Assembly (NCBI RefSeq): GCF_000219625.1
Contig: NC_018214.1
Span: 2,790,001 to 2,854,000, forward strand
DNA length: 64,000 bases
Origin: Zymoseptoria tritici IPO323
Taxonomy: Eukaryota; Ascomycota; Dothideomycetes; Mycosphaerellales; Mycosphaerellaceae
Direction: 5' to 3'
A program made the position numbers and the translations under genes. This document shows positions 44,201 through 55,600 of this stretch, one piece after another. How positions within the stretch are numbered: position 1 is the first letter of the stretch; each line of letters begins with the position of its first letter. The notes beneath the pieces were generated by a model. That model was given only the letters and a program-made list of their open reading frames with translations, did not search any database and was not told where the DNA came from.

Positions 44201-45271
44201 AATTGTAGAAGGCGGCTAGGATCTAGAGGAAGCTCGTTGTTATAAGGGTTTTTATTAGATAGATGTATACCCTATCGTTTCCGTAGGCCTTTGTAGTATC
44301 CTAGTAGGTAAGCTCCTATATTATTTCGTTAATCGAGAAGGAGAGCGAGGCGGATCGATCGTTAATAGGAAATATCTCCTGTACTAGGAGGGTCGCCGTC
44401 GAGACAAATCGACCGGCAAATCCCTCTATTACCTCGTCGATTGCCGTCATCCTTCTCGCCTTCGCTACTAGGGTCGGTACTAGCGGTGTATTCTCGTTCG
44501 CGCGGCGCTACGCTCTCTTATAGAGACGGACCGTCTTAAGCGTCCCGCTATTAGCGTCTAGGTTCGGCTTCGCTATTGCCTTAAGACGCTAGTCCTTTTT
44601 CTTCTTACTACGGCGGCGTAGCCGCTTTAGCTTACGAGCGGCGTTGTTATTATCCTTAGCTTGCTTTCGCTTTAGGTCTATTATCGCCTTTCGAGGTCTA
44701 TCGTTCTTCTCTCTACCTCTATTCTTCTTCTCTCCCTCTCGATCCTTCTTCTCTCCCTCTTAATCCTTCTTCTCTCCCTCTCGATCCTTCTTCTCTCCCT
44801 CTCGATCCTTCTTCTCTCCTTCTTAATCCTTCTTCTCTCCCTCTCGATCCTTCTTCTCTCCCTCTTAATCCTTCTTCTCTCCGCCTCTATCCTTCTTCTC
44901 TCCGTCTCGATCCTTCTTCTCTCCGCCTCTATTCTTCTTCTCTCCGCCTCCGTTACTTATATCCTCCGCCTTTCGTCTACCTAGAGGATAATTTCGACGA
45001 CGCGTAGAGGCGAGTCCTAGTACGGCTTCGCTTACCTACTAGTAGAGCGACACGATTTCCGCATTCCGCTTATCTACATTAGCACTTATATAGTACAGAT
45101 GCTGTCGATGCCGCGCCCTTCTCTCCTAGCTATAGCAGAGCGCCTACGCCGTATCGTTATCGTTTAGCCGGCTTATCGTATAGCGTCGAAGTTAATACGG
45201 CACGGCTAATCCAAGTTAATACGGCACGGCTAATCTACCCGGAGTACCCGTAGTTAGGTCTAGCTAGAGGC
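41228..45271 (-). mobile_element. Telomere-tailed non-LTR retrotransposon, copy 3 (5'-truncated)
   Basis: This copy of about 4.0 kb holds the 3' region, the 28-bp minisatellite (about 42,149-42,371), the C-terminal domain, the reverse transcriptase (active-site segment near 43,555-43,580 reading FADNS) and the Lys/Glu linker. The linker is expanded: the 21-bp CTTCTCTCCCTCTCGATCC-type unit runs from about 44,710 to 44,945. The copy stops inside the endonuclease part, exactly at the telomere tail of copy 4. RIP is partial. Confidence 0.8.
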
Positions 45272-45296
45272 TTAGGGTTAGGGTTAGGGTTAGGGG
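45272..45296 (+). repeat. Interstitial telomere repeat, four TTAGGG units
   Basis: Four perfect TTAGGG units and one extra G stand between truncated copy 3 and the 3' end of copy 4. This is the longest perfect telomere tract in the window. Confidence 0.88.
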
Positions 45297-48200
45297 TTCA
45301 TTGTACTTGTTTATATAGGCTAGTCTACCTTTGCACCTGATCTGAACTGAAGCCCTATCCAAGCCCTTGCTCCTGGCTCTTTTGGCTGTCTTTAGAGGGG
45401 AGGAAACAGACCCACGCTCCTACGTAAAGCGCCTCGCGATGCACGGCACTACAGCTACTCCCAGCCTAACTACGTTTTATAGTGTCCTTTTCACCATCTC
45501 CTAAGTTAACCAAACTGTCAAAAAGAGAGACCACCGATGGGCTAGTCCGCATCCTAACGCACAATATCGCTCCGGCAATCGCTTACCGTCTATCGTACCT
45601 TAGGTTTCTAAACCTCCCAGGTGACGGACGAGGTGTGCGTCTCCTTATCCGCCCGAAACTGTAACCCCGTCTTGTTAAGGGGGAACATCCCGCTTTAAGA
45701 CCGTCTAGTGGAGCTCTGTCCTCCCTCCGTCCGGCGTATCTACTATCGGAGACATTCGATTCTAATCGAGCCGCTTGTATACTAATCTACAAGTGCTTCC
45801 CGAACAGTTTGGGGAGAGCCGTCTTCCCTTCGGCTAGAATTCCTCCTCTAGCGATTGTCGTCGTCCACTCCTCTCCCCTACTACGCCGTCGCCTTCGCTT
45901 TCCTCTAAGCCTCCTACTGCTCTGTAGAGGTACTAGTTTTCTCCCTCCCGCTCCCCGGCTTTAAGAGGAAGCAGCCGTAGATCTAGGGTATACGCCTTAC
46001 ATCTACCGCTAGGCCTTCCGGATAGAGTTAATCGTCTAGTGCGGAGCCAGTCCGGGCCTCGCTAGTCGCCTACGTCTCCTACGTCGCAGCGCAGCCTTTT
46101 AACGTCCTACCGATCGGACGCCTACTTTCATCTTAAGGGAAGAGACTCCTTTTCGATAGGGTAACCGCCTAATTTATCCTCGAGGGATAATCTCTGCTTT
46201 TGCGTCCCGGGTCGACAGAGCTACTTTACGTCCTACCCATCGGACGGAGCCTTTTTACGTCCTACTTATCGGACCGAGCCACTTTACATCCTACCTATCG
46301 GACAGAGCCTTTTTATGTCCTACTCATCGGACGGAGCCTTTTAACATCCTACTTAGGACAGTGTGTACTAGGTCTGTACCGCCGCTTCCTCCGCTTCCTC
46401 CTCCGTAGCTTCCTCTGTCGTAATCTTCGTTAAGATTCGCTCGAGGATCTCGTTAGCTCGCTCCTAGCATCCTGTATTTAGAAGGAAGTCTACCTTGGTA
46501 AACTTCGTGTTCGTAGTGCCCATTTTCTTATGCATCTTCTGCTTCGCCTGTCGTTCCTTCCTTAAGAGCTAGCTCGTCCTGTTTTCCTAGTAGCAAGTCT
46601 TGTGTCCTTAGATAAATTTGCTTATATAGACTAAGAAACTATAGGTATAGAAGGTTCTACGCCGATACTAGAGGAAGCGCTTCTGGAAGGACCGCGGCGC
46701 CTTTAAAAAGTAATCGGCTCCTTATAAGTCCCGCTTTAGGCGGCTTTCTCCTAGTATAATCCAGGTTAGGCTCTACTTCTTAGCCTCTTCGGCCATATCT
46801 TCCTCTCTCTTCTAGCGTAGGAACCGCTAGACAGAACGGCGGTCTTCGCTGAGGCTTCGGTCGCGAGGCCAGGACTCGGGTGTCTTGCAGTACTTCTCGT
46901 AGAGCTTGTCCTCCGTTAAGCGCTAGAAGAACGCTTTAGGTTTCTAGATTAGTAATCCTAACTTCTGCAGCGGACTTTCTTCCGGAGCGTGCTTCTTTAC
47001 GACCTAAAAGCTAGTTTTTAGTGCCTTAAATCGCGAGGGTAGGGCGGAGATTCCTAGGAGATTGCGAGTAAAGTAAGGGTTAGAAGCATAACCCGAGATC
47101 TACTTCGTTAGCTTCGTAACGTCCTTAGTCGTCTCGTCCCAGAACTTAGGAGAGTCCTTAGCAAACGCCGCGAGGAGAGGCGCGCTATACTCGAACATCG
47201 GTGCGAGATACTGCTAATAGACTCGTAGGCGATGCGTAAAGCCCCAACCGTCCGCGTCGAGGGTTAAGAAGTCGCTTCGTTTCCCGGCCTATTCGAGCTA
47301 GCTCTTAAGGTGCCTCCTTAAGTTAATCCCTTACGCCGTCACGGGAAATCCGAGGTAGGTATATACCTCTCTCCTCGGTACCTCCGTACTAAAGAGGTAG
47401 ATCGCCTCCTACGAAGACGCCGGAGCCAGATAGGCGCATTTTTTAATGTTTAGGGCGATGCGGTTAGCGGAGGACTAGCACTCGAGGATCTAGATTAGTA
47501 GACGCACCTCGTCCAAGTCGCTAGCGAGGAGAACACTATTATCGGCGAAGAACAGCGCGCGAGGAATCGGCGGCGCCGCGGGCATCACGTCGGAAGAGCC
47601 GGCTAGGGCGAGTGTCCTAGGTCGATTTAAGTCCTCGAGCAAGCTATCGATGAAGATGTTAAACAGATAGGGTAAGAGGGGTAAGCCCTGCAGAACTCCC
47701 CTCGTCCGCGGAAACTACCGAGAAGCCGTACTATCCAAAACGACAAAGGACTAGACGTCGAAAAAGCAGAGGCTCGTAATTAGAGCTAGTATATTCTCTA
47801 GACATCTCCGCCGGCGTAGAACGTCCGCGAGCAGTACATGATCTACAACGTCAAAGGCAGCTTAAAAATCGAGGAATACGGCGTATGTAATCCGGCTCGA
47901 TTCGAGGAAGGTATGGACGACCGCGGCGTTCGTTATGGTAGAGTGGTAACTTCGAAATCCCGCCTAGTTAGGATGTATCCTCGCCTATGTCCTACTATTA
48001 AAGCGCTAGAGGAGCAGGCGCTCGAAGACCTTTCGAAACATCGTTACTAGCGAGATCGGACGAACGTTGTTAGCGTCCTTCGCCGGCATTGTACCATCCT
48101 CCTATCGGGTCTTGTCCTTAACGACTAGACAGACGACAGTTTCGTTCTAGCTCTACAGCGTCTTACTATTCTAGAGATAGGAATTGTAGAGGGCGGCTAG

Positions 48201-51200
48201 GATCCGGAGGAAGCTCGTCGTCGCGAGGGTTTTCATAAGACGGATGTGTACCCTATCGTTTCCGCAGGCCTTTGTAGTATCCTAGTAGGTAAGCTCCTAT
48301 ATTATCTCGTCGATCGAGAAGGAGAGCGAGGTAGATCGATCGTCGATAGGAAACATCTCCTATACCGGGAGGGTCGCTGTTAAGACGAATCGACTAGCAA
48401 ATCCCTCCGTTACCTCGTCGATTGCCGTCATCCCTCTCGCCTTCCCTGCTAGGGTCGGCACTAGTAGTGTGTTCTCGTTCGCGCGGCGCTACGCTCTCTT
48501 ATAGAGACGGACCGTCTCGAGCGTCCCGCCATCGGTGTCTGGATTCGGCTTCGCTATCGCCTTAAGACGCTAGTCCTTCTTCTTCTTGCTACAGCGGCGT
48601 AGCGGCTTTAGCTTATAAGCGGTGTTGTTATTATCCTCGGCTCGCTTTCGCTTCGGGTCTGTTATCGCCTTTCGAGGCCTATCGTTCTTCTCTCTACCTC
48701 TATCCTTCTTCTCTCCGTCTCGATCCTTCTTCTCTCCGCCTCTATTCTTCTTCTCTCCGCCTCCGTTACTTATATCCTCTACCTTTCGTCTACCCGGAGG
48801 ACGATTTCGACGACGCGTAGAGGCGAGTCCTAGCACGGCTTCGCTTACCTGCTGGCAGAGCAATACGATTTCCGCATTCCGCTTATCCACATCGGCGCTT
48901 ATATAGTATAGATGCCGTCGATGCCGCGCCCTTCTCTCCTAGCTATAGCAGAGCGCCTGCGCCGTATCGTCGTCGTTCAGCCGGCTTATCGCATAGCGTC
49001 GAAGTTAATACGGCACGGCTAATCTACCCGGAGTACCCGTAGTCGGGTCCAGCTAGAGGTAGAGCTAGTAGATATAGTTGGTATTTATCTTCTCCGTCGG
49101 TCGCGGTAGAGCTAGCGTCGCATGCGGCAGCATCTAGCGGACAAAGTAGTAGTCAGTTGTCAGTTGTTTCTTGCACACGGCGTCCACAATCGTAATCGGC
49201 TCCTAGATCGGCTTTAGATAGGTTATTGCGGAGTCCTTGATCTATTGCGAGACGACCTTCCGTCTTAGAAGCGGCGACGCCTTCCCGCTCTAGAGAGACA
49301 TCTTACTAAAGCGGACGTTAATATCTCCGAGAACGACATCGGAGCCGGCAACTGCCTCGAGCGTAGACCGGACCTTATCCGGCTTCCGCTTAGGGGGAAA
49401 GTAGACTCCGCTAATCGTTCCCCAGTCCATCGGCAGGGTTATAGCGTCCGTCCTAATGATCTACGCCTCGCCAGTGAGCTAACTTCGCGCGCGTACCGTC
49501 CCTATTACTAGAATCCTATAGCCCAAGCGACCCTTTCTCGGCACTATATCGGGCTTTACCGTAGTCGCAATTACGCGGTAATCCGCTTGGCGCTTCTTAT
49601 GCTCGACGAACCAGGTCTCGACGATAAAGAGGTAGTCAAGGACGTCGTCGTTAATTAGCGCCGCTAGGATCGGCTACCTATCATCCCCTAAGCCCCGGAT
49701 GTTAATACATCTAATCCTAGCATTCCTCCTAGTCTCGCGACCCGCGAAAGGACTCGCCTCCCCTAGATGCCTCTCGACTCTCTCTCTTAGAGGATGCTCC
49801 TCGAGTCTCTCTCTTCGAGCCTAGGCTATCCTCCCGTCCCGCCGGCTCCTCTTCTAGCCCCTGCCGTATTAGCTCGGCTTTAAACTCGTTAAAGACACTA
49901 GCACTCTTCGCCTTCTACCGCACTACTCGCCTTTTGAATTTGTTATCGGCTTCTCGATAGCAATTGACGAACTCGCGGACCTAATCCGCAGACGATCTCC
50001 CGGGAAGGTTTACAGAGCGGGGTTAGAGTAGTTTCCGCTTATAGTCCGCTAAAGGAGAGGTCGGTTTTGTTCGTAGCTTCGGCTCTGCAGAGAGAATCCG
50101 GAAGGTCTTCGCTTTTGGGGAGGGCGTTACTAGTTCGGCACATGCAGCTAGGTCCGCGATCTACAGCCTCTACTGTCCCGACGAAGAGAACAGAAAGGGA
50201 GTAAGCTCCTTCGCCTTTGCGGGAGAAGGCGTGTCCGGAGAGGGCACAAGGGGAGGAGGGACGGATGCTGTAGAAAAGGGCGAGAGAAGGTCGTAGTCCT
50301 TACTAGGAAAGAGGTCGTAGGGTCGTACCTCGGGAGGAACACTCTTCCCTCCGCGCTTCTCCTCGACGGAACGGTGCGGAAGACTCTTCCTCCGCCGTCT
50401 CTCCTTGATTAACTCTGCTCGCGCGTCGTTCCGGCTAGGTAGTAGGGCTCCGTTCGTGGCGGGTCTTAATTCCTTCCGGTGCTCGCTCGCGCCGTCTTTA
50501 GGTCTAGGAGGGTCCGGAGGATCTTCACTCGAGCAATAAGGAGGACCTTCGTCCGAGCGATAAGGAGGACCTTCGCCTAGGGTGTACAAGAGGCGGTTAA
50601 CCGATCGCTTCGTCTCCTTTGCCGCGCGGATCAGGCAGGCCTCGGCGTATTTCTAAAAGAAGAGTATCTATACAATAGGCTTCGGTACAGGGTCGACTAG
50701 AATCGCGGCAGGGTCGGTCTCCGGGACGAGGATAGTAGGGATCGTTAAAGGGATGTCGATCGAAGGCAGCCCAGTTAAAGGGATGTCGGTAGGGAGCCTC
50801 GTAGAAGGAATGTCCGTAGACGGAATGTCCGTAGAAGGAAGATTCGTCGACGGAATCTTCGTCGAAGGGATGCTCGTAGAAGGAAGATCCGTAGAGGGAA
50901 TATCTAGGAACACGTCCTCCTTACGCCAGATCGTCTTCCTTAACCGACAATCCGTAGACGCCGTCTCGATCGAAGACTCGGACTCTAGTGCTCGCTTTGC
51001 TAGCGCGGTTACCGGCTCCTCTAGTCGATCTTCAATCTAGGTAACGAGCTAGGCTATATCCTTACTACAGTTACGAAGCTAGTCTAGGATCGTTTGCGCC
51101 ATAAGCGTAAGTCTCGACCGGCCGATTTCCGTAGTGACGCTCTTAATCTACGCCTTGACGGTACGCCTTTTGTTCGTACGACACTTCTTACACTCGAAGG

Positions 51201-52390
51201 TGCGGTAGTATCGTCCTTCTGTGTCGGGATGTCCGGTCTTGTTCCTTAGGACGCCAAAGTAGTCGATCTCGCCGCCGTACAGGATAACGCCCTTATAGAG
51301 CTCCTAGAGGGCGTCGGCAAAGGCCGTCAGACCTTCCTAGGGCTGTACCGCGCTTGTCGATAGTTTGGATAACATCCGAGGGTTAGAGGGCAGAGAGGGC
51401 GACGCCGAGGGTAGAGGGGAGGAGGAAGCTACGAGGAACGTCGAAGGAGAGGTCGGCGAAGTAACAAGTCGGGATCGGTAGTAGGAGGCACTCGAAGGAG
51501 AGGGTAACCCAAGTAGAGAGTGCTTACGGATAGTTCGAAGTCTCTACCGTAGAGGAAAACCGAGGCTAAGAGCGTAAACGGGTAGTAGCGAGGCTCCAGA
51601 GAGGAGGGAACACATCCGGCTCTTATAGGGCCGGGGTGTAGTCGTCCTTCTTATAATTACGAGTAGGGTCAGCCTTACGATCGTCGATGGTCATCGTCGA
51701 TAGCTATCCTCTTATCTCGCCGTCTACCGGGGTCTACGGCTTAATTACAATCGTTGCACTAGACGAGGTGGTAGTATAAAGGGCCACCCTCCCCTCTGTA
51801 CTTACTCGTCCTGCTTGTCGTCTCTTCCTCCACTCCCCGGTCCGAGAATAGGCTGTCCCCGGCATCGTTATATCGTCCTCTCTAGGCATCGTTACATCGT
51901 CCTCATCTCGATGCCATCCCGTCCTACTGGGCCTATATCCTCTTCATCCTCCCGTCTTCCTCTCCCTTCGCCTAGCTCGTCTCGTCTATTGCCTTACCGT
52001 CTCGCTTTCGAATCTCCTATGTCCACGTCTTCTCCCTCCTCCTCCTCTGCCCTACTCTCGTTAATCTGTTCTCCCTCGTGCTGTTCTTATACCCGAGCCG
52101 TCCTCTATAGGCCGTTAAATCTACGTTAGACTTGCCATCCGCGTATTTTTGCTAATAAGGAGCTCGACGACGTAGTGTAGTGCTCTCCTGTCGTAGTAAT
52201 TCCTACCTATATTTAGCACTACCCCCTCCTTATCAGGCACCCGGTAGAAAGCATAACAAAGCTGTACGTAGTAGCGCTAGCGTCGCAGGCTCTTATATTA
52301 TAGGACTTCTATGTCCGTAGAGGTTTCTACGGTAGCTGTTCTTAAGCGTCGAGCAGGAGGTGTATGCCGCTTACGTGTTCGGCTGCTGGG
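45297..52390 (-). mobile_element. Telomere-tailed non-LTR retrotransposon, copy 4 (longest in array B)
   Basis: It is collinear with copy 2 over its whole length: 3' end at 45,297, 28-bp minisatellite 46,218-46,350, reverse transcriptase active-site segment near 47,535-47,555 (FADNS), Lys/Glu linker near 48,690-48,770, endonuclease about 49,700-49,300 and ORF1 about 51,610-49,850. Stops caused by RIP differ in part from those in copy 2, so much of the mutation came after duplication. The 5' boundary is undefined, as for copy 2. Confidence 0.8.
49850..51610 (-). pseudogene. LINE ORF1 of copy 4, RIP-interrupted
   Basis: This is the counterpart of the ORF1 at 22,500-24,306. It keeps a longer open piece (50,170-50,589) and the six-residue repeats (PSTDIPSTDI, 50,668-50,913), both in the same frame. 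The Cys motif lies near 51,170-51,220. Comparison of the two copies shows C/T and G/A differences almost only. Confidence 0.6.
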
Positions 52391-53335
52391 TCAGCTCTCC
52401 GCCTATCCCGGCATTAGGCGAGAAATCCGCCTAGCAGCAAGGTAGGTTAGAAATCCGCCCATCCCGGCATTAGGCGGAAAATCCGCCTAGCGGCAAGGTA
52501 GGCTGGAAATCCACCCATCCCGGCATTAGGCGAGAAATCCGCCTAGCGGCAAGGTGGGCTGGAAATCCGCCCAAGGTGTGGAAGCTAAAACGGAAATTCC
52601 GACACACAGTCTAGCAGCGATACCTCAAGTTTCTCGACCTTTTTTAACACTACAACAACGATCTTAAATTGAATATAGACACATAGAAAGGAACTTCTTA
52701 TACTAGAGTTACTCTCCGTATTCTTAGAATCTTTAAAATTAGCTATGTGCGCGAGATATAAGAGGTGAAAGCAGAAAGCTATAATTCTTAGAAGTTTCCG
52801 TTTTGCTTTAAGGCGGAGGCCGCCTATCCCGGCATTAGGCGGAAAATCCGCCTAGCGGCAAGGTGGGCTAGAAATCCACCCATCCCGGCATTAGGCGAGA
52901 AATCCGCCTAGCGGCAAGGTAGGCTAGAAATCCGCCTATCCCGGCATTAGGCGAGAAATCCGCCTAGCAGCAAGGTAGGCTAGAAATCCACCTATCCTAG
53001 CATTAGGCGAGAAATCCGCCTAGCAGCAAGGTAGGCTAGAAATCCACCTATCCCGGCATTAGGCGAGAAATCCGCCCAGCGGCAAGGTAGGCTGGAAATC
53101 CGCCTAGCGGCAAGGTGGGCTGGAAATCCGCCCATCCCGGCATTGGGCGAGAAATCCGCCCAGCAGCAAGGTGGGCTAGAAATCCACCTATCCCGGCATT
53201 AGGCGAGAAATCCGCCTAGCAGCAAGGTGGGCTAGAAATCCACCCATCCCGGCATTAGGCGAGAAATCCGCCTAGCGGCAAGGTAGGCTGGAAATCCGCC
53301 CATCCTAGCATTAGGCGAGAAATCCGCCTACACCC
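52391..53335. repeat. 56-bp minisatellite of array B with the same MITE-like insert
   Basis: About three units (52,391-52,572) precede the 240-bp insert (52,573-52,810) and about nine follow (to 53,335), against four and six in array A. The unit number has therefore changed since the duplication. Some units have CCTAGCATT instead of CCCGGCATT. Confidence 0.85.
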
Positions 53336-54027
53336 GTAATCCGTAGCCGGCCTGCCCTAGCATCGTCTATATCGTAAGAAGGGTAGACTTTAGCTATAGC
53401 TCCGGAAAGCGATACAATCCGCGTTTAGGCGGAGGAGGTAGAGTAGTTCGTAGTATAGGCTATAGAGGCAATCCTAGCGGAGGAGACGACGAGGTTGTAG
53501 CAGAGAGGGAGGAGTCTTAGCGGGAAGTTCAGCGGTGCGCCAATTGGTCCTAGCGACCGGACACGGACCCTCCTTAGTTAATTAACCAAGGCGTAGGGCT
53601 CAGAGTTTGCGGTCGACTAATTAGAGGAGCCGGACGGGTCTAGAGTAGGGCTCTTTCGACAACTCGCTAGACCTCGTCTCCTTCGCGCTTCCTCTTAACC
53701 ATCGAAAATCCTTCTTAAGGGTCTGCCGACCAGTCGGGGCGAACAGACGAATTCGAGGCTCGTTATATACTTTTAGAACCTAACTTCTTAACCTTACGAC
53801 GGGTTCTTTCGAAACTAATACAAGCTCCGAGTGCGGGTTATAACAAGAAGAATTGTCTATTTTCAATCTTCGATATCGTATATATTAGATCTTTATTCGC
53901 CCGCTAGCAGATTTGGATTGCACGAAATCTATGTCGGAGTCCAGGAGATGGAGGAGTTCGGAGCGGAGGAGACGGCGAGGTCGTAGCAGAGAGGGAGGAG
54001 TCCGGGTAGGAAAGTTCAGCAGTACGC
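53336..54027. repeat. Hairpin-rich module of array B, left of the LTR element
   Basis: It is collinear with 25,889-26,590 in array A. The palindrome near 53,570-53,590 is imperfect (TTAGTTAATTAACCAAGG) because of a G-to-A change. The module breaks off at GCTTCTA, where the Ty3/gypsy element is inserted, and resumes at 60,834. Confidence 0.7.
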
Positions 54028-54032
54028 TTCTA
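54028..54032. repeat. Left 5-bp target duplication of the Ty3/gypsy element
   Basis: TTCTA precedes the left LTR and recurs at 60,834-60,838 after the right LTR. The undisturbed module in array A reads GCTTCTATGTCC near 26,585, with TTCTA once. Confidence 0.85.
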
Positions 54033-54361
54033 TGTGAGGACACCCTCACGATGACGCCCCCTACCTGTCCCAACCTGGACCATCCTAGCACTACAGATTA
54101 CCGGTGCCATCTTATCTGGCCTAGACTAGGACATCCTGTAGAGGGACGAACCTCACGGGCGTACGATAGCCCCCGAGCGGACGTTAGACTGCGACTGGTA
54201 CCTAGTCTAGGCGGAGGGACGTATTTAGCAACACGAAGGGCGGGTACATAGCCTCGAGGGACGCTCTTATCCATTCCCTTCCTTATCGAATCGACTTGTT
54301 ACATTCTACAACCATTTGTTTTCGGTGCAAGCCTACATTCCCTCTTAAGGTACTTCTAACA
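54033..54361 (+). repeat. 5' LTR
   Basis: It spans 329 bp from TGTGAGGACACC to CTTCTAACA. It differs from the 3' LTR only by C/T and G/A changes where I compared them. Because RIP makes such changes, LTR divergence cannot be used to date the insertion. Confidence 0.9.
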
Positions 54362-54409
54362 TTCGATTCGATTAAAAACAACCGTACAACTATACCGAAA
54401 ACTACCGAC

Positions 54410-55600
54410 ATAGCTCCAAAGGTCACCCGTCGTTAGGACGATTCCCTTCCTAACACCTCCGCCCGACAGTAGGCGAGCGCTTCCTCTACGGAGCTATTAG
54501 CTACACCTGCTAGTCAGCTGTAGGACGTTAACCTTCTTAACCAGCCTAGCTCGGGAGAGACCGCGGAAGAAAGGGCCACCCGGGAGTACGACAACGAAGT
54601 CGCCTGCGCTACCTTCGAGTTCTTAACCCTTTAGCAGAAGATTAAGGAACTCCGTGCCGAACTAGACTATCCCACGCCAGAAGGGAACCTAAGGACGGCT
54701 ACCCTCCGCTACCTCTTCTCCGAACCTAACTAGCATACCAAAACGAGGGATAACCTCCCCAAGTTAAAGGAGCTACCAGTCTTCGAGGGCAAGTCGCGTG
54801 CGAGCTACGACGACTAGGTCCGAGCCCTCGAAAGAGCCTTTAGACGACACGAAGGATTCGCCGAACGCAAAGACCGCAAGGTCGACTTTGCTGCTAACTA
54901 TATAGGAAAGCTCTAGCAAGACTACTAGGAACGCTACGTCGACGGCCTTAACGACCAGTCTAAGCCAACCTAGTCTATAATAAAGGAGGTTATGCTTAAC
55001 TCGATAGGCACAGAAACCGAACGGCGCGAGAAGGCCTACGAGAAGCTGAAAAAGGTCACCCTAGGCGACCGCACGCCGGAAGAACTCCTCGAGGAGCTAA
55101 AGACACTCTAGAAGGAGCTCGATAAAAGGGACGATAGTAAGAAGATCCTTAGGTTCTATAGCGCCCTTCTATAGACCCTTCGCAACCGCCTCTCGAACTA
55201 CCCTACCGCCCTACTAAACCTGGTAGACGCCGAGGAAAGGGCCAAAAAGGCCTACCGTACTAACGAGGGCTCTAAACAGGAGGCTCGTAAGAGGCAGGCT
55301 ACTAAAAGGTCCGCTAAGCAGGTGAAGAAGCGCCCTAGCGACGGCTCTGCTGCTCCGGACGGCAAGAAGGCAAGGACTAGCGATAGCGAACAGAACCCGA
55401 AGGCCCCCTCCAAGGCTACGTACTACGGATGCCAACAGGTCGGGCATATCCGCCGCGACTGCACCAACCAGCACCTATAGAAGGATTCGGGGAAAGAGAC
55501 GCCCCCCAAGTAGACGCTGTTGCTTAGGTAGGCCAAGTCCTCTACAATAAGGATTAGCGGCGCTCGGCTAAGCTAGGAAAGCGCCGCGCCTAGCAAGGGC
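54410..55600 (+). pseudogene. gag of the Ty3/gypsy element, RIP-damaged
   Basis: The frame begins where an ATA at 54,410 probably stands for the original ATG; it is in frame with the rest, and TG to TA is the RIP change. It runs through charged helical segments (ERRAKEAYEK-like around 55,020-55,060, AEERAKKAYR at about 55,230) to a CCHC zinc knuckle, YYGCQQVGHIRRDC, at 55,421-55,460. The first knuckle cysteine is now Tyr (codon 55,421-55,423). Gag coats the RNA in the virus-like particle. Several TAG codons interrupt it. The pol frame differs from this one. Confidence 0.75.

Noticed and set aside
45272..45296. True chromosome end
   Set aside because: The telomere repeats are only three to four units long and are followed by LINE sequence, so they are interstitial junctions.
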